Shown here piece after piece: positions 30,589 to 42,600 of a DNA stretch of 64,000 nucleotides. Every line of letters begins with the position of its first letter. Position 1 is the stretch's first letter. A model generated the notes under the pieces. The model was not told the origin of the DNA, ran no database searches, and saw nothing but the letters and a program-made list of their open reading frames with translations. The position numbers were made by a program, and so were the translations under genes. Source of the DNA: Globisporangium splendens (taxonomy: Eukaryota > Oomycota > Peronosporomycetes > Pythiales > Pythiaceae); contig VFIW01000003.1 of the NCBI GenBank assembly GCA_006386115.1, forward strand, positions 1,178,001 through 1,242,000, written 5' to 3'.

Positions 30589-30912
30589 ATGGGAGAGCGA
30601 AAGACTCGAGAATCGGAACTCGTCGGATCCTCTTTTGCGCCGCTCTCCAACAACGCGAAAAACCTTGATCGTCTGCGCACTAAGTTCTCCCAAGCATTGG
30701 AGCGTCAATTCAGCCTCATCAAGTATATGCGCAACGAGATCCCCAACTGTCACAGCCACGTCGAAAGAAATGCGCTTCAAGAACTCACCGATCGTCTGCT
30801 CAGTCGTCTCAACCAAGTCGAAACTCTAATTGCGACATTCGCGGACCGCAAAATCAAAGAAGTCAAGAGCGATCAAGAGGAGCGTAATACCAAGAAGAGC
30901 CGAACCGAATAG
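30589..30912 (+). CDS. Small helical protein of unknown function
   Basis: 107 residues from the ATG at 30589. The central region is amphipathic helix (LDRLRTKFSQALERQFSLIK, then ALQELTDRLLSRLNQVETLI), ending in a very charged tail (KIKEVKSDQEERNTKKSRTE). No signal peptide or TM. The composition looks coding, but I cannot name a family and there is no supporting neighbour. The sequence to its right becomes A-rich and then a transposon, so it could be a fragment. Confidence 0.4.
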   Translation: MGERKTRESELVGSSFAPLSNNAKNLDRLRTKFSQALERQFSLIKYMRNEIPNCHSHVERNALQELTDRLLSRLNQVETLIATFADRKIKEVKSDQEERNTKKSRTE

Positions 30913-31281
30913 AAGCGATCTCTCCATTTCAAGTTGCATCAACAGAGGCCATCAAAGTACGAGTGACCAATAGTAACTCACGATTCAAGCATTGAATTCA
31001 TGTCCACGGCAGAAAAATTTAAATCAAAGTAGTGTGAATAATTGAAAATATTGCAAAAAAAATGATCAATACGTAAGAAAAGAAAAAGAAAAGAATAGGA
31101 AAGAAACACAATCAGAAATCAATATCGACAAATAAGTATATCATCATGACGTCCCGAGAGCTGCTCAAACAATTTGCAGATATCTCCGAGAGGCACAGCG
31201 CCTAATGGAAGTATTGGCCCACAAGGAAACAAGAGTGGAAGGCATCTCCTTGCCTCACTTTTCAGGAGCAATTGGCGAATG
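30913..31281. other. A-rich intergenic sequence and a possible gag-like remnant
   Basis: A-rich low-complexity sequence to about 31110. From about 31143 to 31281 two frames read ELLKQFADISERHSA and then MEVLAHKETRVEG and ISLPHFSGAIGE. The last phrase resembles the start of a retroelement gag core. The LTR of Gypsy copy A begins immediately after, so copy A may have inserted into an older element. Weak evidence. Confidence 0.3.
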
Positions 31282-31930
31282 TGTAAGAGGGCACTGTTCA
31301 CAACAGTCCCTCAAACACGGCACACACGCTTGTGCCAGAGGAAGCAATCTCCCGACTTGGAGGGAGGAAGGAGACTTGAGGGCCTGGAGGAAAATTTGCA
31401 ACTGAATTAAAATGGTTATGGTTCCTGTCGCTACTTACAAATGAACCCCAACGGCTCCTACAGGTTTTATAACTAAAACCTAAACATACACAATAAAACC
31501 TATAAATCTGATATATAAAACCTTGGGTACACTGAGGTTGAACCTACGGGATCTTCTAGAAGCTTGAACTTCAAGTCTTGTATAAAATCCCTGCAAAGTG
31601 ATTGGCTCGCGCCACTCACTCCAGGTGGCAGAGACACGTCGGTCTCATCACCAGTCCAGTTTCCCAAGCAGGAACCATCACTCAGTACTTGATTAGTACA
31701 TGGATGTCATTGCTCAATACTGATTAGTACATGAGAACAACATTCTGCACTGATCAGCACAGAGAACACTCGTGACATCATCGAATGACGTCACACGTGC
31801 ATGTGGGGACTGTATTACCGTAATCCCTTTGTTATTTGTGTCTCCACAATGCACGCTGAAGGTGGTGTGTGGCAGACTAGATCTGGGGACAGATCCACCT
31901 TCATGTAATGGCTGGTTATGGCCCATTACA
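31282..31930 (-). repeat. 3' LTR of Gypsy family 1, copy A
   Basis: 649 bp; on the minus strand it begins TGTAATGGGCC and ends CTTACA. A purine-rich tract (GGAGGGGATGA on the minus strand) lies directly inside it at 31931-31946. The palindromic CRE-like sequence is at 31772-31794. Confidence 0.88.
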
Positions 31931-32006
31931 TCATCCCCTCCTTAAAGTCACAAGTACCTTGCGTACTTTTGCAGACCTTTCGGAGCAGTTCACTTTCCAT
32001 TCGGCA

Positions 32007-33073
32007 ATGAAGCGACCAAGTGACCAAGTGAACCGTGAAGAACGTCCGTCGTCCAAGCGACAGCAGACAGCTCCAGAACTCTTCGACATTTCTCCCATTC
32101 TGAAGAAGAAGGGGAGCTCGAGTTCTACAAGGAGCGGTTCTTCAGTTGGCGTCGGATCAACGATCGCGATGATCCGAACCAACACGTCGCAGCCCAGAGA
32201 GACTCATGGCGAACATTTGTTCGTCTTGAGAATGAGAACAAGATGGAGCGTCTTCTTCGTCGTGGCAACGCTCGTGCCGAAAGAAGAACTCCCGCTGACG
32301 ACAGAGCGAACCGTAGCTCTGGTCGTCGTAGTGTCGCCCCTGGCGACGCTACAAACAGTTCTCATAGCTGCGGACCACGTCGGGAACATCAGACTCCAAT
32401 GTCTGACGAGGCTCCCACGTGTCCAAGCTCGGTGGATATCCACGTCACCGAACTCTGTAGAAGCGTTGATGGTTCAACTGCTTCTTTCCTCGACGATGAG
32501 TCGGTCGATCTTCATGATCAACAATCGACTCAACCACCCAGCGATGCTCTCCCTGATGATCGATCAGAGGAGGTGGGGTTGAACGCGAAAACGATTGAGC
32601 GACTCTGGAAGTGGAAGAGTGCTCATCGTGGGCAAATCGAGGCGCTGCAGCAGCGTTGTTCGACGCTTGAGGAACGCTGCGAGAGTTTCGAGAACCTTGT
32701 CGCCGATCACGAGTCGAAGATCGACGATCTGACAGAAGGTTCTGCCCAGTGTTCGGCTTTGGAGTCCCGTTACGAGGAACGGTTCCAACAGGTTCAGGAC
32801 GAACTTGTTCGACTCCGGAAGAACGAGAAGTCTCGTGAGTTGGCTCACGATCGCCTGTTGCGCTCTGTGGAAGAGGCAGGTTCGGCTCTCGAGGTACTTC
32901 GTGGCGAGTACCATTCTCGTCTTCAAGCGTTGGAGGCAGTGAAGGACCAATCCTTCGACGTCCTGCAACTCTTGTACGCCGAGAAGAATCTCCAGAGCGA
33001 TGAGCTGTTTGCTCTTCGCAATCAAGTGGAGAAGCTCCACGATCAGCTCGATCGTTTGCGGAAGATCTCGTAG
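32007..33073 (+). pseudogene. Antisense ORF of Gypsy family 1 (copy A), coiled-coil protein with one frame break
   Basis: Runs on the plus strand, opposite to pol, from an ATG about 75 bp inside the 3' LTR to a TAG at 33073; about 355 residues if intact. The N-terminus is basic (MKRPSDQVNREERPSSKRQQ), a nuclear-signal-like pattern. The middle is Ser/Arg-rich. The last 140 residues are a strong coiled coil (LRKNEKSRELAHDRLLRSVE, then ALRNQVEKLHDQLDRLRKIS). One base is missing from a G run at about 32113 compared with copy B, so it is read as two frames (31908-32582 and 32243-33073). In copy A the tryptophan that is a stop in copy B is intact. The 3' 630 bp overlap pol. Confidence 0.6.
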
Positions 33074-36000
33074 GATCCGCAGATCCACTTGGAAGGTAAG
33101 GCTTCAGTCTACCCACATAAAATGTAGGGTGTAGACGCATGCGTGTAGGTATGTCTAGCGTGTAGGCATCACCATTGCATTTAACTACCCTGAACGGTCC
33201 AATGAACCTTGGCAGAAGCTTCGAGCTTCCCAAGTTGGACACTGCATGTTCAGGCAGGTTCGCCGTGCTAAGTAATACAAGATCATTGATCTTATAATCT
33301 TGCTTGTTCTTCCTTCCGCTCTTGTCTGCTTGTTCCTTTTGCAGATCCTGAGCCTTCGCGATTGCGTCTCGAACAAACCTCACAACGGCTTGTCTCCTCA
33401 CAACAAAGTCATCGACTTGCTGCTCTTCACGACTTGTTAGGCCGTCGAGGGGTTTCATCGAGTCAAAATTGGCTTTCAACTCGGAAGCAGCATTCAGGTC
33501 GTAAGACGACTTCGGCTTGTCTCCATGAGCCGGAGTCCCTCCCCCGCTTAAGGTAGAGACCTCACCCATTATGGAAGCAGGCACTCGAGGATGAATGCCA
33601 TAGTTCACATAAAAGGGAGAGTGACCTGTCGAGACATGCGTGGAGTTGTTCAACGCAAACTCGGCAAGAGGGAGAAACTCACTCCACTCTTTGAAAGACG
33701 TTGCGTAGCTGCGCAACACGTCTTCGAGGACACGATTCACTCGTTCTGTTTGACCGTCCGTTTCAGGGTGTGCCGCTGTTGACATGGACAACTTGGTGTC
33801 CAGAAGTCCGAAGAGCGCACGCCAGAACTTAGACGTGAAACGGGTGTCACGGTCAGACACGATCTCGACTGGTAGTCCGTGTAGACGGAATACGACGTCT
33901 ACAAAGACCTTGGCAGTCTTCTCAGCAGAGATCTTGTCCGAAACAGGCGCAAGATGAACCATCTTGCTGAATCGGTCCACAAACACAAGGATACCATTGC
34001 GTCCATGTGTGTCTCTTGGAAGTCCGAATATGAAATCCATACTCACAGACTTCCAACTGTCCGATGGGACAGCCAATGAACGAAGTGGTGCCTGCGTGGA
34101 ACCAGAGGGTTTCACTCGTTGGCAGACCTCGCAAGTCCTCACATACTTGCGCACCCACTTGTACATGTGTGGCCAGTAGTAATCCCGGGAAAGACTGAGA
34201 AACGTTTTCTCGCGTCCGAGATGGCCACCCGAAGGACTGTCATGGTACTCATACAAGAGTCGATGACGCAGACCTTCGTCGTTGGGAACAACAACCCTTG
34301 CTGTGTCCCCTTGTTCGACCGCATAGTACAACAACCCATTGTGTACTCGGAAGCGGTGAACTCGCGATCTTGCGCGCGACGGAAGACCTTGCAGTGCTTT
34401 GTCCGAAGGGTCCTTGAAGTACTTCAACAAGTCCTGACATGTTTCGTCAGACTTGTACCCTTCGACGATCTCTTCTCGCACCGCAGTTGTTGCTTGCACC
34501 GCGATCGCTTGAACATCTTCACAGAGTCGACACGCTCCGTCCGTGTCTTCACTCTTGGTCTTCGGATCATAATCCGGACGTCTTGAAAGCGCATCGGCTA
34601 AGATGTTCGTCTTGCCTGGCTTGTAGTGTACAACAAAGTTGTACTCTGCGAAGAAGGAGAACCATCTCGCCATTCTTTGCGACAAATGAGGAGTCTTCAC
34701 TGCCGTACGCAGAGATGCGTGATCAGTGTAGATGGCAAAACGCTCCTCGCCAAGCAGATACACACGGAACTTGACCAAAGAATACTTCATCGCCAGAAGT
34801 TCCTTGTCATGAACTGGGTAGTTCCGTTCTGCGGGTCGGAGTTGCCGTGACTGATACGACACAACTCGCTCGTGACCCTCATCGTCGTGTTGCATCAATG
34901 CGCAACCGATGGCATAGTCGCTCGCATCGCAGACGACGTGGAACGGCTTGTCGTGGTTTGGCAGAGCCAACACAGGAGCTTCTCGAAGACTTCTCTTGAC
35001 TTCTTCGAACGCCGTCTCATGGTCTTTCGACCACTTCCACTCAACGTCTTTCTTCAAGAGCTGTGTGAGGGGCTGCACCAACGCTGCATAATTGCGCGTG
35101 TACTTGTGCAAGTAGTTGGCTAAACCCAACCATTGTCGTAGCTGTTTGACATTCTGAGGCACTGGCCAATCGTCAATAGCTTTGACCTTCTCCGGATCGA
35201 CTCGAACACCGCTCTTGCCCACAAAACAACCGAGAACAGGGATCTCGGGGGCGAAGGACATGCACTTCTTCAAGTTTGCGTAGAGTTTATTCTCACGCAT
35301 GACCTGGAAGACTTGACGAAGATGATCGAGATGAACATCGACATCAGACTTCCCATTCGTGGTCTTACTATGAACGAAGATATCGTCAAAGTAACTTGGT
35401 GCAAATGTTCACAGAGGACGAAGAACGTTCGTGACCATTCGATTGAAGGTCGCAGGAGCATTCTTCAGTCCCTGTGGCATCACTAACCATTCCCACAGCA
35501 TACCACTCGGGGTACCCACTGCGGTTAGTGGAACATCGTCTTCGCGCATTCGAATCTGATAGAACCCATCTTTCGGATCGATAGCACTAAAGACGGTGCT
35601 GCCAACCATTCCATCAAGGATCATGTCCTTGCGTGGAACCGGAGTCTGGGCCGGAATGGTAGCGTCGTTCAGCTCGTTGAAAGCGTGAACAATGCGCCAA
35701 CCTCCAGTTGCCTTCTTCACACAGAAAGTGGGGCTGCAATGCGGAGACTTGCTTTCCCGCACATGACCAGCCTTAGCACGTTGTGCAAAGAACTCGTCGA
35801 TTGCCTCGACTTGTTCCTTTTGCAACGGCCACTGTCTTGTGATGCAGTACTTCGTGCCAGGAAGTACATCAATCTCATGACGAATGCCTCTGCCGAATGG
35901 CAATTCGTCCGGCACCTTGTCAGGGAAAATGTCTTCATATTCCCTGGCAAGCGCATACACTGGGTTCTTCTTGAGGGCGTCCCACGACTGCTCCTCGAAC

Positions 36001-37271
36001 CTTTCCTTCCGTGTCTTTTCGTCCAACACATCCGCATCCGCACTTGATGCTGTGTTGACGAAGCCTTCGTCGACCATTTCGACGATCACACACACCTGCG
36101 CAATGTCGCCTCTCGCTAGGCTGCGCTCCAGTGTCTTCTTGCTCATCGATGGCAAGGAAATCAACTCTTCGACTGAACTTGGAGGATTTTCAATCTTCAC
36201 GTGACGGATTACATCCACGCCACCTTCTTCACTGTAGACCGCGATATTAACAAACTCGCTTGGAGTGTCTTGTGCTTGGACACTCCCTTCGTCAGCACCA
36301 CTTGTACCTTGATCAGGGGAACGCAAAACTCTTGACGGAGCACTTCTCTTGCTGGTCTTCTTGTCTTGGGAAGAGTGTTTGTTCCACTTCCATTCACTCT
36401 TGTCAACGCCATCGCGAACCTTCTCGTCGTCGATGGCAAAGGAGACAGTCTTTTTCTGGCGCCTGACTGCTCCACCTCCGTTCGTCTTCTTCAAAATGGG
36501 TACCGCTTGTGAACATGGGGGGCCATCGCACACCGCAATATCACAAGGGCCATCTGGGATCTCTTCCACGGATGTGTACACCCATACTACTTCATCCGTT
36601 GTTGTGCAGCACAAGTCAACATCGCGTGACTTGCCAACGGAGATCTTCATATTCATCCAGTCAATGCTAGGTTGGTAACGCTTCAACCACGGCATCCCCA
36701 GGATGATATCAAACTTGTCATCGAGGTCGAGTAAAACGAACTCGTCTTCACCTCGGAAATCTTCACACTTGATTGCCAAGCGCACCACGCGCTTCGGCAT
36801 CTTCACAGCCGACCCATTTGCCAACCGGACAATCATTGTCTTCTCTTCATTCGCGCCAGGCACGAAGACGCCATGCCTGACGATCACTTCATTCCGAGCA
36901 AAGTTGTTCGACGCACCAGTGTCAACCAAAGCTCGTAGAGGCGTTGCAATACCGTCTACGTGAACTTCGTGAACGATCAAACTTGACGTTTGACTGACAC
37001 TCTTCTCACTCATAGTGGAAACTGCATGTGCTTGATGCACATAGGGGCCAGAGTCCTGCATCTCCACAACGTCCACAGTCCTCTTTTCCGGGCCAGTAGG
37101 AGGCCCCGACCCTACTGTCCATTCCCGTTTTTTGGCCCGGGCGACCGCTCGAACCGACGACCGTAAGAACGATCGTGGCTGTTCGAACGAGCACCCTGTG
37201 TCGTTTGCCGACCCGGCAAAGACACCTTGCAGTTCCGAGCAATATGACCCGGCTTCCCGCAACGGAAACAC
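32445..37271 (-). pseudogene. pol of Gypsy family 1, copy A (two nonsense codons)
   Basis: Frame -1 relative to gag. Order: protease (VDTGASNNF), reverse transcriptase (KDGFYQI region, then the active-site segment), RNase H (CDASDYAIGCAL), integrase zinc finger (H-H-C-C) and catalytic core (SDRDTRF; HPETDGQTERVN), and the start of a chromodomain. A TGA at 35411-35409 sits where copy B has an arginine codon, just before the YFDD active-site segment. A second TGA at 32447-32445 replaces the tryptophan of the chromodomain WRGY motif. The reading frame is otherwise open. Confidence 0.9.
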
Positions 37272-37840
37272 TTCCCATCGTTGTGAGGACGCTCATTTCC
37301 AGGCGTGGAAATGTACGAGATGTCCATGGGCTCGGGACCATCATGCACGGCATTTGATTGCCGCATTGGTCTCGACGCAAACCCGTGGAACTTCGCTTGC
37401 TTGATGCTGAACTCTTCTTGCATCGCGCGCTCAATGGCTTCGTCCAGCGTCTTGGGGTGCTCGCGGAACAATTGGCTCCGAATCGGACCATCGTTCAGAC
37501 CCGTCATGAACGTCACGACTTGCGTCGGAACGTCAATCGGCTCGTCAACGATGCTCGACACCAAGTAACGAGCACGTTGTGCATACGAGTGAAGGTCGGA
37601 ACGGCCTTGACGAAGCTTGAGGAACTCGGCGCGTGCACAGAACTCACTCTGTGGAGGTTCAAACGCCTTCTTGAGTTCGGTCTTGAAGTGGTCGTAGCTG
37701 GGGAAGCAGTTTAGATCCGCTAAACGCTTGCCATACGCCCAGCTCTTCGCACGACCCGCAAGGTTGGACACCGCGAACAACACTTGCTGCGAAGGGTCTC
37801 GCAGTTGTCTTGCAGCGATGGCTGCATCCAACTCGACGAA
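37112..37840 (-). pseudogene. gag of Gypsy family 1, copy A (cut by assembly gap)
   Basis: C-terminal part of a gag polyprotein: capsid-like helices (YDHFKTELKKAFEPPQSEF, LHSYAQRARYLVSSI) and one CCHC zinc knuckle (CFRCGKPGHIARNC). The N-terminal part lies beyond the gap. A slippery heptamer (AAAAAAC, minus strand) is at 37133-37127, at the same place as in copy B. Confidence 0.88.
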
Positions 37841-37860
37841 NNNNNNNNNNNNNNNNNNNN
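37841..37860. other. Assembly gap (20 N)
   Basis: Twenty N bases between the truncated gag of copy A and the truncated 5' LTR of copy B. The two flanks are parts of the same element in opposite orientation, so the join may be a scaffolding artefact. Confidence 0.95.
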
Positions 37861-38466
37861 GATCTAGTGTGTCACACAACACCTTCAGCGTGCATTGTGG
37901 AGATACAAATAACAAAAGGGATTACAGTAATACAGTCCCCACATGCACGTGTGACATCATTCGATGACGTCACGAGTGTTCTCTGTGCTGATCAGTGCAG
38001 AATGTTGTTCTCATGTACTAATCAGTACAGAGTAATGGCATCCATGTACTAATCAAGTACTGAGTGATGGTTCCTGCTTGGGAAACTGCACTGGTGATGA
38101 GACCGACGTGTCTCTGCCATCTGGAGTGAGTGGCGCGAGCCAATCACTTTGCAGGGATTTTATACAAGACTTGAAGTTCAAGCTTCTAGAAGATCCCGTA
38201 GGTTCAACCTCAGTGTACCCAAGGTTTTATATATCAGATTTATAGGTTTTATTGTGTATGTTTAGGTTTTAGTTATAAAACCTGTAGGAGCCGTTGGGGT
38301 TCATTTGTAAGTAGCGACAGGAACCGTAACTACATTTAATTCAGTTATAAATTTTTACTTCGAGTACTCAAGTCGTCCTTCTTCCCTCCAAGTCGGGAGA
38401 TCGCTTCCTCTGGCACAAGCGTGTGTGCCGTGTTTGAGGGACTGTTGTGAACAGCGCCCCCTTACA
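37861..38466 (+). repeat. 5' LTR of Gypsy family 1, copy B (partial)
   Basis: Matches positions 44864-45467 of the 3' LTR; the first ~46 bp are missing at the gap. Ends CCTTACA. The U3 part has the CRE-like palindrome with one change. Confidence 0.88.
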
Positions 38467-38468
38467 CC

Positions 38469-38486
38469 TGGTAGCACTTCGAGCGG
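38469..38486 (+). other. Primer binding site, Gypsy family 1
   Basis: TGGTAGCACTTCGAGCGG begins two bases after the LTR end. The first eight bases match the complement of an initiator-Met-like tRNA 3' end (TGGTAGCA). Family 2 has the similar TGGTAGCACT. Confidence 0.6.
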
Positions 38487-38507
38487 TCCTTCCAACGACC
38501 CAGTGAA

Positions 38508-39635
38508 ATGAAGAGGTTTGACGACGCGGCTTTAAGCACGTCGAGCATTCCTGTCCGAGACCCTGCGAGCATCCTTGTTTGGAACATGGATGCTACAGGA
38601 ACCCCACTCGGTCCAGCAGTACCGGAAACTGTCGAGTTGACTATTGAGGGTTTCCCTCATCTGTCTTCTCATGAGTGGATGGCGCTTGAGCGCATACGAG
38701 ATGTCATCGGAGAGGCTGCTGTGGTCAGTCTGCCTCGATCGGCGTCTCCGGAGGATCAGAAGAGCGCGGTGGTCAGCTTCATGCACCACGAGATCGTGTC
38801 CTCCCAGAAGCAGGTCGCAACCCCTGTTTCCTCACTCAGGACGGTGCCACTGAAGCTTGACGTCTCTCCGTATCGCGGCGGAGAGAATGAACCTCTCTCA
38901 CGATGGTTCGTCGAGTTGGATGCAGCCATCGCTGCAAGACAACTGCGAGACCTTTCACAGCAAGTGTTGTTCGCGATGTCCAACCTTGCGGGTCGTGCGA
39001 AGAGCTGGGCGTATGGTAAGCGTTTAGCGGATCTAAACTGCTTCCCCAGCTACGACCACTTCAAGACCGAACTCAAGAAGGCGTTTGAACCTCCACAGAG
39101 TGAGTTCCGTGCGCGCACCGAGTTCCTCAAGCTTTGTCAAGGCCGTTTCGACCTTCACTCGTATGCACAACGTGCTCGTTACTTGGTATCGAGCATCGTT
39201 GACGAGCCGATTGACGTTCCAACGCAAGTCGTGACGCTCATGACGGGTCTGAACGATGGTCCGATTCGGAACCAACTGTTCCGCGAGTACCCCAAGACGC
39301 TGGACGAAGCCGTCGAACGTGCGATGCAAGAAGAGTTCAGCATCAAGCAAGCGAAGTTCCATGGGTTCGCGTCAAGACCAATGCGGCAATCAAATGCCGT
39401 GCATGATGGTCCCGAGCCCATGGACATCTCGTACATTTCCACGCCTGGAAATGAGCGTCCTCGCAACGATGGAAAGTGTTTCCGTTGCGGGAAGCCGGGT
39501 CATATTGCTCGGAACTGCAAGGTGTCTTTGCCGGGTCGGCAAACGACACAGGGTGCTCGTTCGAACAGCCACGATCGTTCTTACGGTCGTCGGTTCGAGC
39601 GGTCGCCCGGGCCAAAAAACGGGAATGGACAGTAG
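38508..39635 (+). CDS. gag polyprotein, Gypsy family 1, copy B
   Basis: 375 residues, complete, ATG at 38508. Capsid-like helical domain in the middle (RWFVELDAAIAARQL, AMSNLAGRAKSWAYGKRLAD, LHSYAQRARYLVSSIVDEP) and one CCHC knuckle near residue 325 (CFRCGKPGHIARNC), then a basic tail. It packages element RNA and forms the particle. Pol follows in the -1 frame through the slippery site at 39614. Confidence 0.92.
   Translation: MKRFDDAALSTSSIPVRDPASILVWNMDATGTPLGPAVPETVELTIEGFPHLSSHEWMALERIRDVIGEAAVVSLPRSASPEDQKSAVVSFMHHEIVSSQKQVATPVSSLRTVPLKLDVSPYRGGENEPLSRWFVELDAAIAARQLRDLSQQVLFAMSNLAGRAKSWAYGKRLADLNCFPSYDHFKTELKKAFEPPQSEFRARTEFLKLCQGRFDLHSYAQRARYLVSSIVDEPIDVPTQVVTLMTGLNDGPIRNQLFREYPKTLDEAVERAMQEEFSIKQAKFHGFASRPMRQSNAVHDGPEPMDISYISTPGNERPRNDGKCFRCGKPGHIARNCKVSLPGRQTTQGARSNSHDRSYGRRFERSPGPKNGNGQ
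39614..39620 (+). promoter_or_regulatory. Programmed -1 frameshift site, gag-pol
   Basis: AAAAAAC lies in the gag frame as CCA-AAA-AAC, exactly the X-XXY-YYZ arrangement. The pol frame is -1 relative to gag and is open through this site. The gag stop is 12 bases further on. Confidence 0.75.
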
Positions 39636-42600
39636 GGTCGGGGCCTCCTACTGGCCCGGAAAAGAGGACTGTGGACGTTGTGGAGATGCAGGACTCTGGC
39701 CCCTATGTGCATCAAGCACATGCAGTTTCCACTATGAGTGAGAAGAGTGTCAGTCAAACGTCAAGTTTGATCGTTCACGAAGTTCACGTAGACGGTATTG
39801 CAACGCCTCTACGAGCTTTGGTTGACACTGGTGCGTCGAACAACTTTGCTCGGAATGAAGTGATCGTCAGGCATGGCGTCTTCGTGCCTGGCGCGAATGA
39901 AGAGAAGACAATGATTGTCCGGTTGGCAAATGGGTCGGCTGTGAAGATGCCGAAGCGCGTGGTGCGCTTGGCAATCAAGTGTGAAGATTTCCGAGGTGAA
40001 GACGAGTTCGTTTTACTCGACCTCGATGACAAGTTTGATATCATCCTGGGGATGCCGTGGTTGAAGCGTTACCAACCTAGCATTGACTGGATGAATATGA
40101 AGATCTCCGTTGGCAAGTCACGCGATGTTGACTTGTGCTGCACAACAACGGATGAAGTAGTATGGGTGTACACATCCGTGGAGGAGATCCCAGATGGCCC
40201 TTGTGATATTGCGGTGTGCGATGGCCCCCCATGTTCACAAGCGGTACCCATTTTGAAGAAGATGAACGGAGGTGGAGCAGTCAGGCGCCAGAAAAAGACT
40301 GTCTCCTTTGCCATCGACGACGAGAAGGTTCGCGATGGCGTTGACAATAGTGAATGGAAGTGGAACAGACACCCTTCCCAAGACAAGAAGACCAGCAAGA
40401 AGAGTGTTCCGTCAAGAGTTTTGAGTTCCCCTGATCAAGGTACAAGTGGTGATGACGAAGGGAGTGTCCAAGCACAAGACATTCCAAGCGAGTTTGTGAA
40501 TATCGCGGTCTACAGTGAAGAAGGTGGCGTGGATGTAATCCGTCACGTGAAGATTGAAAATCCTCCAAGTTCAGTCGAAGAGTTGATTTCCTTGCCATCG
40601 ATGAGCAAGAAGACACTGGAGCGCAGCCTTGCGAGAGGCGATATTGCGCAGGTGTGTGTGATCGTCGAAATGGTCGACGAAGGCTTCGTCAACACAGCAT
40701 CAGGTGCGGATGCAGATGTGTTGGACGAAAAGACACGGAAGGAAAGGTTCGAGGAGCAGTCGTGGGACGCCCTCAAGAAGAACCCCGTGTATGCGCTTGC
40801 CAGGGAATTTGAAGACATTTTCCCTGACAAGGTGCCGGACGAATTGCCATTCGACAGAGGTATTCGTCATGAGATTGATGTACTTCCTGGCACGAAGTAC
40901 TGCATCACAAGACAGTGGCCGTTGCCAAAGGAACAAGTCGAGGCGATCGACGAGTTCTTTGCACAACGTGCTAAGGCTGGTCATGTGCGGGAGAGCAAGT
41001 CTCCGCATTGCAGCCCCACTTTCTGTGTGAAGAAGGCAACTGGAGGTTGGCGCATTGTTCACGCTTCCAACAAGCTGAGCGACGCGACAATTCCAGCCCA
41101 GACTCCGGTTCCACGCAAGGACATGATCCTTGATGGAATGGTTGGCAGCACCGTCTTCAGTGCTATCGATCTGAAAGATGGGTTCTATCAGATTCGAATG
41201 CGCGAAGACGATGTTCCACTAATCGCAGTGAGTACCCCGAGTGGTATGCTGTGGGAATGGTTAGTGATGCCACAGGGACTGAAGAATGCTTCTGCGACCT
41301 TCAATCGAATGGTCACGAACGTTCTTCGTCCTCTGCGAACATTTGCACCAAGTTACTTTGACGACATTTTCGTTCATAGTAAGGCCGCGAATGGGAAGTC
41401 TGATGTCGATGTTCATCTCGATCATCTTCGTCAAGTTTTCCAGGTCATGCGTGAGAATAAACTCTACGCAAACTTGAAGAAGTGCATGTTCTTCGCCCCC
41501 GAGATCCCTGTTCTCGGTTGTTTTGTGGGCAAGAGCGGTGTTCGAGCCGATCCGGAGAAGGTCAAAGCTATTGACGATTGGCCTGTGCCAAAGAATGTCA
41601 AACAGCTGCGACAATGGTTGGGTCTAGCCAACTACTTGCACAAGTACACGCGCAATTATGCAGCGTTGGTGCAACCCCTCACACAGCTCTTGAAGAAAGA
41701 CGTTGAGTGGAAGTGATCGAAAGACCATGAGACGGCGTTCGAAGAAGTCAAGAGGAGTCTTCGAGAAGCTCCTGTGTTGGCTCTGCCAAACCACGACAAG
41801 CCGTTCCACGTCGTCTGTGATGCGAGCGACTATGCATCGGTTGCGCATTGATGCAACACGATGATGAGGGTCACGAGCGAGTTGTGTCGTATCAGTCACG
41901 ACAACTCCGACCCGCAGAACGGAACTACCCAGTTCACGACAAGGAACTTCTGGCGATGAAGTATCCTTTGGTCAAGTTCCGTGTGTATCTGCTTGGCGAG
42001 GAGCGCTTTGCTATCTACACTGATCACGCATCTCTGCGTACGGCAGTGGAGACTCCTCATTTGTCGCAAAGAATGGCGAGATGGTTCTCCTTCTTTGCAG
42101 AGTACAACTTTGTTGTACACTACAAACCAGGCAAGACGAACATCTTAGCCGATGCGCTGTCAAGACGTCCGGATTACGATCCGAAGACCAAGAGTGAAGA
42201 CACGGACGGAGCGTGTCGACTCTGTGAAGATGTTCAAGCGATCGCGGTGCAAGCTACGACTACAGTGCGAGAAGACATTGTCGAAGGGTACAAGTCTGAC
42301 GAAACATGTCAGGACTTGTTGAAGTATTTCAAGGACCCTTCGGACAAAGCACTGCAAGGCCTTCCGTCACGCACAAGGTCGCGAGTTCACCGCTTCCGAG
42401 TACACAATGGGTTGTTGTACTACGCGGTTGAAGAAGGGGACACAGCAAGGGTTGTTGTTCCCAACGACGAAGGTCTGCGTCATCGACTCTTGTATGAGTA
42501 CCATGACAGCCCTTCGGGTGGCCATCTCGGACGTGAGAAAACGTTTCTCAGTCTTTCCCGGGATTACTACTGGCCACACATGTACAAGTGGGTGCGCAAG

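Larger units (their letters stand above)
31282..37840 (-). mobile_element. Ty3/Gypsy chromovirus-type element, family 1, copy A (5' end lost at gap)
   Basis: Minus-strand LTR retrotransposon. Order on the minus strand: gag (truncated by the N gap), pro-RT-RNaseH-integrase-chromodomain, polypurine tract, 3' LTR. It is closely similar to copy B (37861-45467) read in reverse, so the two form a large inverted repeat around the gap. The 5' LTR, primer site and start of gag are missing. Pol carries two nonsense codons, so the copy is inactive. An antisense ORF is carried over the 3' end. Confidence 0.93.
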
